Source of the DNA: Thermobacillus sp. ZCTH02-B1 | Lineage (GTDB): Bacteria; Bacillota; Bacilli; Paenibacillales; Paenibacillaceae | Direction of reading: 5' to 3' | Assembly (NCBI RefSeq): GCF_002159085.1 | Contig: NZ_LZRU01000017.1 | Coordinates: 1 to 64,000, forward strand | DNA: 64,000 nucleotides | In this document: positions 18,348 through 27,439 of the stretch, piece by piece | Layout of the letters: each line of letters opens with the position of its first letter | Position numbering within the stretch: position 1 is the stretch's first letter | Made by a program: the position numbers and the translations under genes | The notes under the pieces: generated by a model | What the model was told of the DNA's origin: nothing | Database searches by the model: none | Seen by the model: only the letters and a program-made list of their open reading frames with translations

Positions 18348-19847
18348 CTATCGTTCGCCCTTCCGGTACGGCTTGCCGGCGGCGGCGGGAGCGACCGCGC
18401 GCCCGACGAATCCCGCCAGCACGAGAACGGTCAGGATGTACGGGAACATGTAGATGAACTCGACGGGTATGGAGTCCGTGATGCCGTGCACCTGGAACAC
18501 CGACTTCAGCGCGGAGGCGATGCCGAAGAACAGGGCGGCGAACATGCCCGCTGCCGGCCTCCACTTGCCGAAAATGAGCGCGGCAAGCGCGATGAAGCCC
18601 TGCCCCGAGATCGTGCTGTGCGAGAAGTTGCTGGTCGTCGTCAGCGTGATCGTCGCGCCGCCCATCGCGGCCAGCGCGCCGCTGATCATGACCGCGGCAT
18701 AGCGGACGCGATGGACGCGGATGCCCAGCGAATCGGCCGCCTCCGGATGTTCGCCGACCGAGCGCAGCCTGAGCCCCGCGGGCGTCCGGTAGAGCACGAA
18801 CCAGACGACGGCGACGAGCAGGAACGCGATGTAGCTGGTCGGATACGCGATGAACAGCGCCTGTCCCAGATAGGGAATGTCCGACAGCAGGGGAACGGCC
18901 CATTTGGCGAACACGTTCTTCAGGGTCGGCGTCTGGGCCGCGCCGTCCAGCAGGATCTTGCAGACGTAGATCGTGGCGCCCGACGCCAGCAGGTTGAGCG
19001 CGACGCCGCTGACCACCTGATCCGCCCGGAACGCAATGGAAGCCACGGCGTTCACGCCCATCACTTCGCAGGCGCCGCCTGCCCCCGCGAACAGGCCGCT
19101 GATGAACATCGCCTTGACGAACGCGGATTTCACGTTGATGCCCGCATATTCGGAAGCGTCCGGGTTGAACCCGACGGCGCGGAACTCGAAGCCCAGCCTC
19201 GTCTTCCAGAGCAGGAACCGGAACAGCGCGGCCAGGACGAGCGCGACCAGGATGCCATAGTGGATGCGGGCGTTGTCGAACAGCCCGGTGAGATCCGGGG
19301 TCGACAGCCACGCGCTCTCATGGAGATATCGCGAGCGCGCCATTCCCTTCTCCAGCAGGGCGCTGCGGACGATGTAATTCGCGAGGTGCAGGGCGATCCA
19401 GTTGAGCATGATCGTCGTGATCACCTCGTGCACGCCCCGCGCCGCCTTCAGCCAGCCGACGATCGCCCCCCACAGGCCGCCGGTCAGCGCGCCGGCGACA
19501 AGCGCCAGCGGAACGTGCAGATACCAGGGCAGCTCCAGCAGGATGCCGGCCGCGGCCGCGGCAACGGCCCCCATGATGAACTGGCCTTCCGCCCCGATGT
19601 TGAACAGGCCGGACCGGAACGCGAAGGCCACCGCCAGCCCGGTGAAGATGTAGGGCGTGATCTGCCGGATCGTCTCGCCGAGGTTGTACAGGTCTCCGAA
19701 CGCCCGCGAAAACAGCGATCCGTAGGCCAGGATCGGATTGTAGCTGCCCGCCAGCATGATGACGGCGCCGAGGAGCAGCCCGACCGCGACGGAAGCGGCG
19801 GGGATCAGCGCCGATTCTCCGAACGGCCGCCTGACAAACCCGTTCAT
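18348..19847 (-). CDS. Fused BMP-type ABC permease (NupP N-part joined to NupQ C-part)
   Basis: A 499-residue membrane protein. Residues 1-264 follow B. subtilis YufP/NupP ([54 protein letters not shown]). From about residue 270 it follows YufQ/NupQ from its middle to its end ([54 protein letters not shown], ending GKPYRKGER). The last ~80 residues of NupP and first ~85 of NupQ are missing, and the join near 19030-19060 is in frame. Normally these are two genes. Start overlaps the ATPase stop (ATGA). A natural deletion fusion or an assembly collapse between the paralogous halves could explain it. Function uncertain. Confidence 0.88.
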   Translation of the reverse strand: MNGFVRRPFGESALIPAASVAVGLLLGAVIMLAGSYNPILAYGSLFSRAFGDLYNLGETIRQITPYIFTGLAVAFAFRSGLFNIGAEGQFIMGAVAAAAAGILLELPWYLHVPLALVAGALTGGLWGAIVGWLKAARGVHEVITTIMLNWIALHLANYIVRSALLEKGMARSRYLHESAWLSTPDLTGLFDNARIHYGILVALVLAALFRFLLWKTRLGFEFRAVGFNPDASEYAGINVKSAFVKAMFISGLFAGAGGACEVMGVNAVASIAFRADQVVSGVALNLLASGATIYVCKILLDGAAQTPTLKNVFAKWAVPLLSDIPYLGQALFIAYPTSYIAFLLVAVVWFVLYRTPAGLRLRSVGEHPEAADSLGIRVHRVRYAAVMISGALAAMGGATITLTTTSNFSHSTISGQGFIALAALIFGKWRPAAGMFAALFFGIASALKSVFQVHGITDSIPVEFIYMFPYILTVLVLAGFVGRAVAPAAAGKPYRKGER

Positions 19848-21523
19848 GCGCGTTCCCCGCTTCCGTCCGCATGGTCTCCCGCTCCGCCTACGGATCCATC
19901 ATCGCGGTTCGCACGGCCTTCAGCCGTCCCGTCGCCGACTGCGACTTCCCTCTCCCCATCGGCGGCCGCACCGCCTTCCCCCTTCCCGTCGCCGCCCGTC
20001 CCGCCTCCGGATACGCCGCCGCCGGACATCAGCAGGCCGATCTCCTGCTCATCGGTCTCCCGCGGGTCCAGCACGCCGACGATCCGGCCCTCGTACATGA
20101 CCGCGATGCGGTCCGACAGGTTCAGGATCTCGTCCAGTTCGAGCGAATGGAGCAGCACCGCCTTGCCGCTGTCGCGCTGCTCGATCAGCTTCCGATGGAT
20201 GATCTCGATGGCGCCCACATCCAGCCCGCGCGTCGGTTGCGTCGCGATGAGGAGATCGGGATCCCCCGCCACCTCGCGCGCGACGATCACCTTCTGCTGG
20301 TTGCCGCCCGACAGCGCCCGCGCGGGCGTCTTCTCGTCCGGCGTGCGGATGTCGTACTCCCCGATCAAACCGGCGGCGTGGTCGAAAATCCGGTCGTACT
20401 TCAGCAGGCCGCGCCTGCTGAACGGGGGAGCGTAATAATTTTTCAGCACCAGATTTTCGCCCACGCTGAAATCGAGCACGAGCCCCCGCTTCTGCCGGTC
20501 CTCGGGAATGAAGCCGACCTTCGATTCCGCGATCCGGCGCGGCGGTTCGTTCCGGACGGGACGGCCCCCCACGCGGATCTCCCCGGACGCCGCCGTGCGA
20601 AGCCCGGTGAGAATCTCGATGAGTTCGCGCTGGCCGTTGCCTTCCACGCCCGCGATGCCGAGGATCTCGCCCCTGCGCACTTCCAGCGACAGCCCCTTCA
20701 GCACCTGGATGCCCCGTTCATCGTGGGCCGTCAGGTTCTCGATCTCCAGAATCGTCTCGCCCGGCCGCGCTTCCTTCTTCGGAATGACGAAGCTGACGTT
20801 GCGCCCGACCATCATGGAAGCCAGCTCTTCGGGCGATGTGTCCCGGACGGGCAGGCTGCCCACCACCCGGCCGCGGCGAATGACGGTGACCCGGTCGCCG
20901 ACGGCCATGATCTCCTTCAGCTTGTGGGTGATCAGGATGATCGTCTTGCCCTCGCCCGCCAGCCGGCGCATGATCGCCATCAGCTCCCGGATCTCCTGCG
21001 GCGTCAGCACGGCGGTCGGCTCGTCGAAAATGAGGATGTCCGCGCCCCGGTACAGCGTTTTCAAAATTTCCACCCGCTGCTGCATCCCCACGGAGATTTC
21101 GCGGATCGTCCGGTGCGGATCCACGTGCAGCCCGTATTTCGCGGAAAGTTCCTTCACGCGGGCGAGCGCCTCCCGGTAATCGATCATGACGCCCTTGCGC
21201 GGTTCCGCGCCGAGAATGATGTTCTGGAGCACCGTATACGGTTCGTCGAGCATGAAATGCTGGTGGATCATCCCGATCCCGAGTTCGATCGCCTTCTGCG
21301 GACCGGTGATCCCGACCTTCCGTCCGTGGATGTAAATCTCGCCCTCATCCGGCTGACAGAGGCCGAACAGGATGTTCATCAGGGGCGTCTTCCCCGCGCC
21401 GTTCTCGCCGAGCAGGGCGTGGATTTCGCCCTTCCGGACCTGCAGATCGATGCGGTCGTTCGCGACAATGCCGGGGAAACGCTTCGTGATGCCCCGCATC
21501 TCCACCGCGATCCCGCTTTTCAC
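19844..21523 (-). CDS. BMP-type ABC transporter ATP-binding protein (NupO-like)
   Basis: A 559-residue tandem ATPase of the nucleoside/BMP importer class. The first half has Walker [12 protein letters not shown], signature [12 protein letters not shown] and Walker [14 protein letters not shown]. The second half has the usual degenerate Walker A ([10 protein letters not shown]), signature [11 protein letters not shown] and [15 protein letters not shown]. The first Walker A has Pro where nearly all ABC proteins have Thr or Ser after GK[ST], which may lower activity. After residue ~500 comes a Gly/Ala/Asp-rich low-complexity tail of about 60 residues not normal for the family. Starts at GTG 21523 with GGGGG 8 nt upstream. 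Second gene of a damaged nup-like operon. Confidence 0.88.
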   Translation of the reverse strand: MKSGIAVEMRGITKRFPGIVANDRIDLQVRKGEIHALLGENGAGKTPLMNILFGLCQPDEGEIYIHGRKVGITGPQKAIELGIGMIHQHFMLDEPYTVLQNIILGAEPRKGVMIDYREALARVKELSAKYGLHVDPHRTIREISVGMQQRVEILKTLYRGADILIFDEPTAVLTPQEIRELMAIMRRLAGEGKTIILITHKLKEIMAVGDRVTVIRRGRVVGSLPVRDTSPEELASMMVGRNVSFVIPKKEARPGETILEIENLTAHDERGIQVLKGLSLEVRRGEILGIAGVEGNGQRELIEILTGLRTAASGEIRVGGRPVRNEPPRRIAESKVGFIPEDRQKRGLVLDFSVGENLVLKNYYAPPFSRRGLLKYDRIFDHAAGLIGEYDIRTPDEKTPARALSGGNQQKVIVAREVAGDPDLLIATQPTRGLDVGAIEIIHRKLIEQRDSGKAVLLHSLELDEILNLSDRIAVMYEGRIVGVLDPRETDEQEIGLLMSGGGVSGGGTGGDGKGEGGAAADGEREVAVGDGTAEGRANRDDGSVGGAGDHADGSGERA

Positions 21524-21607
21524 CGCTTCATCCCCCGCTTGTGGCGGCAGGGCGGAAGGGACGCGCGCGTCCGTCCCGCCCGGGCCGCGTTGTGGATTCG
21601 CATCCGG

Positions 21608-22727
21608 CTACTCGGTCGGCACCACGATCTCGCCGCTGATGATCTTCTGCTCGTACTCCTTCACCTTGGCCAGCACATCGTCGGGAAGGTTCGGATTGCT
21701 CTCCGGCAGGCCGACGCCGTTATCCGCCAGGCCGAGCACGACGCTACCCGGCGTGAACCTTCCGTTCACGAGATCGGCGCTGATCTTCGCCACCGCCCGG
21801 TCGACCCGCTTCATCATGGACGTAAGCGTGATCTCGTGCCCGAAGGTGATCGACTGGTCCTTGTCGACGCCGATGACCCAGACGTCGGCGCCCGCCTTCT
21901 TGCGCTCGCTGCCTTCGTTGAACACGCCCGTCGCCCGTCGCGCCCGCCGCGTGGAAGATGATGTCCGCGCCGTTGTTGTACAGCGTCGCCGCCGACGCTT
22001 TCCCCTGGTCCGGCGCGTCGAAGGCGCCCGTGTAGTCGATGATGACTTCCGCGTCCGGATTGGCGGCTTTCACGCCGGCCGTAAAGCCCGCTTCGAACCG
22101 CTTGATGACGGGGATTTCCATGCCGCCCACGAAGCCGATCTTGTTCGTCCTGGTCATGAGCCCCGCCACGACGCCGACGAGGAACGAGCCTTCATGCTCC
22201 TTGAACGTGACCGAAGCGACGTTCGGCGCATCCACCGTCTCGTCGATGATGGCCAGCTTCGCGTCCGGGTTCTGTTCGGCGACCTGCCTCACGGCGTCGG
22301 CCATCAGAAATCCGATGCCCCAGGTCAGATCCGCTCCGTTCCGCACGAACCGGGTCAGGTTCGGCACGTAATCGGCGTCGCTCTGGCTTTGCAGATAATC
22401 GACCTTAACGCCGTATTCCGCGCCGAACGCCTGCAGGCCTTCCCAGGCGCTCTGGTTGAACGAATTGTCGTTCACGCCGCCGATGTCGGTGACCATCGCG
22501 ACGAAATATTGCTTGTCCGTACCGCCGGGCGAATCCGTGCCCGATTCCGCGGGCTGTTCCGCCGGCTGCTGTCCTCCCGGCGTCTCCGCGGTCCCGGTGC
22601 CGGCGCTCTGACCGCTGTTCGAGCCGCCGCCCGAACGGTTCTCCGCACCTCCGCAGCCGGCCGCCATGACGGCAAGCGCAAAGATGATCCCGATCAAGGC
22701 GATTTGGCATCTGCGCCAGGCCAACAT
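21608..22727 (-). pseudogene. BMP-family nucleoside-binding lipoprotein (NupN-like), frameshifted
   Basis: The N-terminal part (from 22727 to about 21935) encodes a lipoprotein signal with lipobox MAAGC, a Gly/Ser/Pro linker, then FVAMVTDIGGVNDNSFNQSAW, a hallmark of BMP/Med proteins. The frame then shifts. The C-terminal third continues in another frame as VFNEGSERKKAGADVWVIGV and ends VVPTE at 21608. Removing one G near 21932 restores the expected ATGTGVFNEG. Together the two parts give the normal ~370 residues. ATG 22727 has GGAGAGGGG 10 nt upstream; a GTG at 22733 is an alternative. It is first in the operon, before the ATPase. A single sequencing error would equally explain the shift. 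Confidence 0.85.
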
Positions 22728-22938
22728 CTGCACATAACCCCTCTCCGGATCGGATGAATGCGTGCACGAAAAAAAATGCTCCCGCCATTCCGCTCCGTCT
22801 TCCGTTGTCCGATGGTTCCCTCCCGTCGGTCCCGCCGTTCACCCCCTTCGTCCGCCCGGCTTCGGGCCGGCGGAATGAAACATGGCCGCAGGGCCTTCGA
22901 TCAACAAGATGTAAAATATGTATTCAGCATTTTGCTCC

Positions 22939-22967
22939 AGTATATCTGAGACGAATTTGTATGTAAA
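22939..22967 (-). promoter_or_regulatory. Promoter of the nup-like operon
   Basis: On the minus strand TTTACA (22962-22967) is followed after exactly 17 bp by TATACT (22939-22944). The transcript would start near 22932, leaving a leader of about 200 nt before the lipoprotein start. I searched that leader by eye for a purine riboswitch core and found none. The rest of the 560-bp gap (22735-23290) holds only the terminator at 23203-23245. Confidence 0.65.
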
Positions 22968-23202
22968 TATTCTTGACATAAACCAAAGAAAAATCCGCCC
23001 GAATTCCGTACGAAAACTAAAAACCGGCCCGTATATTGTGGAGATCGCACAACCCCCCGCCTTTTCCGTCCCGAATACCGCTCTGATCTATCAATTTATG
23101 TTATCTTATATTACACATATCTCCCCGATACTGCCTGTCCCGGCCGGGTCTGGATCGGCGGGGCAGCGCGGCGCGGCAGGTCCGGCCGAAGACCAAAACG
23201 AT

Positions 23203-23245
23203 GCCCCGGGCGCCGGCGGGCCTGAAGCCCGCCGGCGCTCGGGGC
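23203..23245 (-). terminator. Strong hairpin after the GH4 gene
   Basis: A 19-nt arm at 23203-23221 beginning GCCCCGGGCGCC pairs with the matching arm ending GCGCTCGGGGC at 23245 around a 5-nt loop, with one mismatch. On the minus strand the following bases are ATCGTTTTGG, a weak T-run. It lies 45 bp past the GH4 stop. Confidence 0.7.
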
Positions 23246-23290
23246 GAATCGCATCCTCCATATGAACCGCAAGTTGCCCGGTCGCAAGTT

Positions 23291-24589
23291 TCAATGGAAC
23301 TTCGGCAGCCAGTCGCCGTGCGCCTCGATCAGGTCGTCGCACAGCGCGACGATCTCGTCGAGCGTCAGCTCGGCCGCCGTGTGCGGATCGAGCATCGCCG
23401 CGTGGTAGATATGTTCCTTCTTCCGCGTGATCGCGGCCTCGATGGTCAGCAGCTGCGTGTTGATGTTCGTCATGTTCAGCGCGGCGAGCTGCGGCGGCAG
23501 CGCGCCGACGTATATCGGCTGCACGCCGTTCGCGTCCACCAGGCACGGCACCTCGACGCACGCTTCCTTCGGCAGATTCGTGATCAGGCCGGTGTTCATG
23601 ACGTTGCCGTGGATCTTGAACGGCACGTTCGTCTCGATCGCCTCGAAGATATATGAAGCGTACTCGTGCGTGCGCTTGTGGGTCAGATGGACGTTGTTCA
23701 CGAGCGAATCCCGCATCTTTTTCCAGTCCTCGATCTGCTTCACGCAGCGGCGCGGATACTCGTCCAGCGGGATGTTGTACTTCTCGATCAGCTCGGGGCG
23801 GCTCTTCTTGATGAAATACGGATGATACTCGGCGTTGTGCTCCGAGGACTCCGTCACGTAGTAGCCGAAGCGGAACATCAGCTCGAAGCGCACCATGTCG
23901 TGGTGCTTTTCCTTCTGCTTCTCGCGCGCCCTCCGCTTGATCTCGGGATAGAGATCGATCCCGTCCTTCGTCACTTCGAGCAGCCAGGCCATGTGGTTGA
24001 TGCCCGCGATCTTCCATTGCACGCCGGTCGGGTCCATGCCCAGCGATTCGAACAGGTGCGGCACGCACACCTGCACGCTGTGGCAGAGGCCGACGGTGCG
24101 GACGCCGCCGTAAGTGTTCATCACGTTCGTGAGCACGGCCATCGGGTTCGTGTAGTTCAGGAACAGCGCGTCCGGGCAGACCTCCTGGATGTCGCGGGCG
24201 AACCCGAGCAGCACCGGGATCGTCCGCAGATTGCGGAAAATCCCCCCGATCCCCACCGTGTCGCCGATCGTCTGGCGCAACCCGTACTTCTTCGGCACTT
24301 CGAAGTCGGTGATCGTGCACGGGTCGTAGCCGCCGACCTGAATCGCGTTGACGACGTACTTCGCCCCGCGCAACGCTTCTTTCCGGTCGGTGTACGCCTT
24401 CACGCGACAGGTGCTGCCGGTCGTCGCCTTGAGGTTGTTCAGCATGTTCTCCGAATCCTTCAGCCGCTCGTGGTCGATGTCGTACAACGCGAGCTCGAAG
24501 CCTTGCAGCGCCGGCGTCAGCATGCAGTCGCCGAGGACGTTTTTCGCGAAGACGGTGCTGCCGGCGCCGAGAAATGTTATTTTCGACAT
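23291..24589 (-). CDS. GH4 alpha-galactosidase, MelA type
   Basis: A 432-residue NAD- and Mn-dependent glycosidase of family 4. The N-terminal Rossmann motif is ITFLGAGSTVFAKNVLGD. LNYTNPMAVLT, Cys169 in VGLCHSVQ and His199 in AGINHMAW give the substrate and metal site expected for family 4 (Cys and His metal ligands). The text pattern fits the alpha-galactosidase (melibiase) subgroup over the 6-phospho-glucosidases. GGAGG lies 9 nt upstream of the start. Monocistronic, with its own promoter and hairpin terminator. Likely hydrolyses galactosides from galactomannan or raffinose sugars in the cytosol. Confidence 0.92.
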   Translation of the reverse strand: MSKITFLGAGSTVFAKNVLGDCMLTPALQGFELALYDIDHERLKDSENMLNNLKATTGSTCRVKAYTDRKEALRGAKYVVNAIQVGGYDPCTITDFEVPKKYGLRQTIGDTVGIGGIFRNLRTIPVLLGFARDIQEVCPDALFLNYTNPMAVLTNVMNTYGGVRTVGLCHSVQVCVPHLFESLGMDPTGVQWKIAGINHMAWLLEVTKDGIDLYPEIKRRAREKQKEKHHDMVRFELMFRFGYYVTESSEHNAEYHPYFIKKSRPELIEKYNIPLDEYPRRCVKQIEDWKKMRDSLVNNVHLTHKRTHEYASYIFEAIETNVPFKIHGNVMNTGLITNLPKEACVEVPCLVDANGVQPIYVGALPPQLAALNMTNINTQLLTIEAAITRKKEHIYHAAMLDPHTAAELTLDEIVALCDDLIEAHGDWLPKFH

Positions 24590-24629
24590 GGTCCATGGCC
24601 TCCATTTCCCGACGGATATGGTTGACTCG

Positions 24630-24656
24630 ATTATACTTCACGCGCCGCATTCGCAA
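24630..24656 (-). promoter_or_regulatory. Candidate promoter of the GH4 gene
   Basis: On the minus strand a perfect TATAAT (plus ATTATA at 24630-24635) is preceded by TTGCGA (24651-24656). The 15-bp spacer is short, so activation may be needed. It is 40 bp upstream of the GH4 start. Confidence 0.45.
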
Positions 24657-24780
24657 CATGGAAGGATGCCAGCCCCATATGGATGAATGTAGGACCGGTT
24701 GTTCGCGGCACGGCGCAAACCTGAATCCCGGTGCCAAATTTAACCCCAAACCGCCGCAAGCAGGTCCGTGAATACGCCAT

Positions 24781-24841
24781 TTGACACTTTCCCGCCCCCG
24801 GGCTATAATCAAACTACTGATTAAGTAAATTACTAAATCAG
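24781..24841 (+). promoter_or_regulatory. Consensus promoter with palindrome at the start site
   Basis: TTGACA (24781-24786), 17 bp, TATAAT (24804-24809) is a perfect sigma-A promoter. At 24817-24841, where transcription should begin, lies a 25-bp near-perfect palindrome: arm CTGATTAAGTAA, then ATTACTAAATCAG. Only three positions break the symmetry. A repressor bound there would block the promoter, so the gene at 24873 is probably tightly regulated. Confidence 0.8.
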
Positions 24842-24872
24842 CAATTTCATTCACCGACCGAGGCGATTGCAC

Positions 24873-25352
24873 ATGAAAATCCCGACAAACCTCAAGCACA
24901 AACCGGTCATTGTTTGCGAAAACTACGGGAACGTCGACGGCAAATACGCTTATCATTCGGACGCGAAAGGACTTTCCCTGGGCCTCGCACAATGGAACGA
25001 CCGCGGCCGGATCGATATCTCCGCCAAGGTGTGGCGCCACACCGGCGGAAAATGGTCGAGGCAGTCGGAAGAGCTGCCGCTGCACCGCGTGCTCGATCTC
25101 GCGATCCTGATCGTGCGCGCCCAGCTCTATTTCCAGGATGCCTACCGGTACGAAAAGCTGTACGACCCGGCCAACCCGCGGATCGACCGGGTCGGCCTTC
25201 AGGGCGACGCGATGACGGTGGAGGTATGCACAGACAACGAGATGATCGACGAAGACATCCGCCTGTTCAACCAGGCGCTTGGCGAACAGGGCGAGACGCT
25301 CGGCGAGCGGCTGCGCGTCTTGTCAAGGCTGCTGAAAGAAATGGGGTACTGA
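24873..25352 (+). CDS. DUF6530-like protein of unknown function
   Basis: A 159-residue soluble protein without membrane segments. It begins MKIPTNLKHKPVIVCENYGN and contains DAKGLSLGLAQWNDRG, then ISAKVWRHTGGKWSRQSEELP and a C-terminal helical part. I recall this pattern from a Firmicutes family labelled DUF6530, with no known role. The start at 24873 is preferred over a TTG two codons earlier because of the conserved opening and AGGCG just upstream. It sits alone behind a perfect promoter with an operator-like palindrome, and ends 23 bp before the convergent anti-sigma gene. Confidence 0.8.
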   Translation: MKIPTNLKHKPVIVCENYGNVDGKYAYHSDAKGLSLGLAQWNDRGRIDISAKVWRHTGGKWSRQSEELPLHRVLDLAILIVRAQLYFQDAYRYEKLYDPANPRIDRVGLQGDAMTVEVCTDNEMIDEDIRLFNQALGEQGETLGERLRVLSRLLKEMGY

Positions 25353-25375
25353 ACTTGGCCGACCGCCGCAAAGCG

Positions 25376-25927
25376 TTAATCGAACCGTACAAACAGATGA
25401 AACCCGACATGGGCATCTTCCGGATCCGCCTTGAGGATGGCAACAAATGCTTCCTCGAGACTTCGCAGAATCACGATATCCGGGTTGTACGCATCCGGGA
25501 TATAGCCAATCTCCGGCGGGGAGGTGGCGAACAGGGCTTTGGCTTCATCCCAGGTATCGAAGATCAGCTTCCGGGCCGTATACTCATAGAGCACGGTGCC
25601 GGTCCTATCGTCCGGCGGAGGGGTTGTCCCCCGATGTTCAACGGCATTTTCCAATATGAAACTCAACGTGCCCTGCCGTATGGATTGGATGATGGACCGA
25701 AATGGATTGTAGGCCTCCGGGATGGCCGGACTGGCGATCACCATGACAACCGCGGCAAAAATGGCAGCGATGGCGGCGTATTTCCTGCGGGACCTGTTTT
25801 TTGCCCGGGCGCCCACTTTGTCCTTGATCCGGTTCCACGACACATCCGGATCGGGAACAACCTGCTGCTCCTTCACCACCTTCTCGAAAATTTCATCGAA
25901 CAGTTTGTCAAACTCGGTCCGGTTCAC
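25376..25927 (-). CDS. Putative anti-sigma factor (single-pass membrane protein)
   Basis: A 183-residue protein. The first ~75 residues are charged and cytoplasmic (FDKLFDEIFEKVVKEQQVVPDPD). One membrane segment follows at about 79-97 (AAIAAIFAAVVMVIASPAI), then an extracytoplasmic part of ~85 residues. Its start overlaps the ECF sigma gene stop (ATGA at 25924-25927), the usual place for the cognate anti-sigma. No zinc-binding HxxxCxxC motif is visible. The outer domain is shorter than in most DUF4367-type partners, so the gene may be truncated at its 3' end. Function is inferred from position and topology. Confidence 0.7.
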   Translation of the reverse strand: MNRTEFDKLFDEIFEKVVKEQQVVPDPDVSWNRIKDKVGARAKNRSRRKYAAIAAIFAAVVMVIASPAIPEAYNPFRSIIQSIRQGTLSFILENAVEHRGTTPPPDDRTGTVLYEYTARKLIFDTWDEAKALFATSPPEIGYIPDAYNPDIVILRSLEEAFVAILKADPEDAHVGFHLFVRFD

Positions 25928-26502
25928 AGACTTTCACTCCATTCTTGGAGAAATTTGCACTTGATGGCCGATCTTGCCCGATGGAGTTTGTATTTGACGG
26001 TTTTTTCGTCCGTGCCCAGAACCTCCGCGATTTCTTTGTAGGACATGTCGTATTTCCAGCGCATCTCGATCAGACATCGAAAATCCGGTTTCAACTCCTG
26101 AAGGTATTTGCCGATCGCTGCTTCAAGTTCTTTGACATTGATCTCTCTTTCGATGAAATCCACTTCGGTCGCATAATCGATCGTATTGTCGATGAAGACG
26201 CTTTCCACATCCACTTTGTTCAACCGCTTCTTGTGTTTTCTCAAGTAATTGTAGGTGGAATTGCGTATCACCACCTTCAGCCAATTGATCAGTTGGGCTT
26301 CGCTCCGAATCGCCGGTTTGTGGTCAATGGCCTTCAGGAACGACTCCTGAATGATATCCTCCGTGGCCGCATGATCCTTGGTGATCTGAATGATGACTTG
26401 ATAAGCAAGTCTGTAGAAGGCTTGGTATACTTTCTGTTGCGTCTGCATGCTCAAGCTTGGAAAATCGGGTGACGCCATCAGCAGCAAAATCCCCTCCGTC
26501 AT
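25924..26502 (-). CDS. ECF RNA polymerase sigma factor
   Basis: A 192-residue sigma-70 family member. Region 2 is visible as RLAYQVIIQITKDHAATEDIIQESFLKA, with WLKVVIRNSTYNYLRKHKKR at its end. Region 4 follows with LKPDFRCLIEMRWKYDMSYKEIAEVLGTDEKTVKYKLHRARSAIK. It directs transcription of a small stress regulon together with the overlapping anti-sigma gene. Start 26502 has AAGGAG about 11 nt upstream. An ATG at 26478 with GGAGGGG 12 nt upstream is also possible and would shorten the N-terminus by eight residues. Confidence 0.92.
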   Translation of the reverse strand: MTEGILLLMASPDFPSLSMQTQQKVYQAFYRLAYQVIIQITKDHAATEDIIQESFLKAIDHKPAIRSEAQLINWLKVVIRNSTYNYLRKHKKRLNKVDVESVFIDNTIDYATEVDFIEREINVKELEAAIGKYLQELKPDFRCLIEMRWKYDMSYKEIAEVLGTDEKTVKYKLHRARSAIKCKFLQEWSESL

Positions 26503-26635
26503 CCCTTCCCCTCTCCTTGCCCGAAAGCCGTCATCCGGTCGCTGCTCGTATCAAGGTTCATGTTTGATTGAATCACGCCGCATTTTCTTTTTCCGCAATT
26601 CGATTTCGCTTGTATACGGTTTCCAATACACGAGC

Positions 26636-26663
26636 AAAACGCCGTCCGATTCCTCGGACGGCG
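26636..26663 (-). terminator. Terminator of the lipoprotein gene
   Basis: A perfect 10-bp stem, CGCCGTCCGA (26640-26649) with TCGGACGGCG (26654-26663), has a 4-nt loop. On the minus strand it is followed by TTTT. It separates the lipoprotein gene from the sigma gene, which must have its own promoter. Confidence 0.88.
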
Positions 26664-26692
26664 CAACAACACTCCTTGATTTCGGCACAGGT

Positions 26693-27439
26693 TTATCGAC
26701 AAGACGAAAGTATGCTGTTGCCGTTGCAGGCCGCGTCCATTGTCACGACAAGCGCGTATGTTCTTCCCTCGCCGGACGAAATGATGGCCACATCATATTG
26801 GATCGAATGCTTCGTAACGGAATTTTTCCCATCCTCACTGGAACGTTCGGCCAAGGTTGCGACATCTCCGGCAAGTGACAATTCGTTCATCAGCGAGGCG
26901 CGTTCATCGGAGGACAAACCGGGGTTGCTTGCGGCAATCAAGATCTCATAGTAGGGCTGCAGATGCCTTAGATGAGACTCGTCAAACGCGGTCTGTTTTC
27001 CCCTGATGTACAACCGTTCGATTCGTCCGTCGTCCTTGCGGACATATCCCGTCAGCATGACGAAGTCATCGTTTTTCTCATCTCCCCAGGCACGGCGGAT
27101 TTCAAGGGATTCTCCCCATCCCGATACTTCAAATTTGCCCAGGTCATGGTGTTCCGTTTCCTCCAGAACGGCCGCCGCGGCGGCATTCCATCGGTCCGAC
27201 AGATTGTAAATGTACAGCTGCGGAACCTCATCTTCCGCGACATCAACCGGTGTATCATCCCGATCGTCCGCGTCGGCGTCATCGGATGGCGCAGGCGCTG
27301 TACGATCCCGGGATTCAGATGGAGCTGACGGTTCCATGTTTGGGGCATCAGGGAGAGCATTGCGGTCATTCGAGCCAAAACAACCCCCCAGCAAACACGC
27401 AAGCAGCAAAAATATCCCCCATGACAGACGAAAATTCAT
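26693..27439 (-). CDS. Putative lipoprotein of unknown function
   Basis: A 248-residue protein. It has a short signal with lipobox LLGGC (Cys20), then a Pro/Ser/Asp-rich linker of about 50 residues, then a mixed alpha/beta domain with PQLYIYNLSDRWNAAAAAVLEET and FVMLTGYVRKDDGRIERLYIRG. I do not recognise the family. It is predicted to be anchored to the outer face of the membrane. It lies upstream of the sigma/anti-sigma pair on the same strand, but a terminator stands between them. GGCGGGAG precedes the ATG. Confidence 0.78.
   Translation of the reverse strand: MNFRLSWGIFLLLACLLGGCFGSNDRNALPDAPNMEPSAPSESRDRTAPAPSDDADADDRDDTPVDVAEDEVPQLYIYNLSDRWNAAAAAVLEETEHHDLGKFEVSGWGESLEIRRAWGDEKNDDFVMLTGYVRKDDGRIERLYIRGKQTAFDESHLRHLQPYYEILIAASNPGLSSDERASLMNELSLAGDVATLAERSSEDGKNSVTKHSIQYDVAIISSGEGRTYALVVTMDAACNGNSILSSCR

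Noticed and set aside
22735..22932. Purine or other riboswitch in the ~200-nt leader of the nup-like operon
   Set aside because: I looked for the conserved purine core and for common other aptamers and saw none; the leader holds only ordinary GC-rich hairpins.
22918..23265. 115-codon plus-strand frame upstream of the nup-like operon
   Set aside because: No ribosome site, runs across the minus-strand promoter and into the terminator hairpin, no protein-like features.
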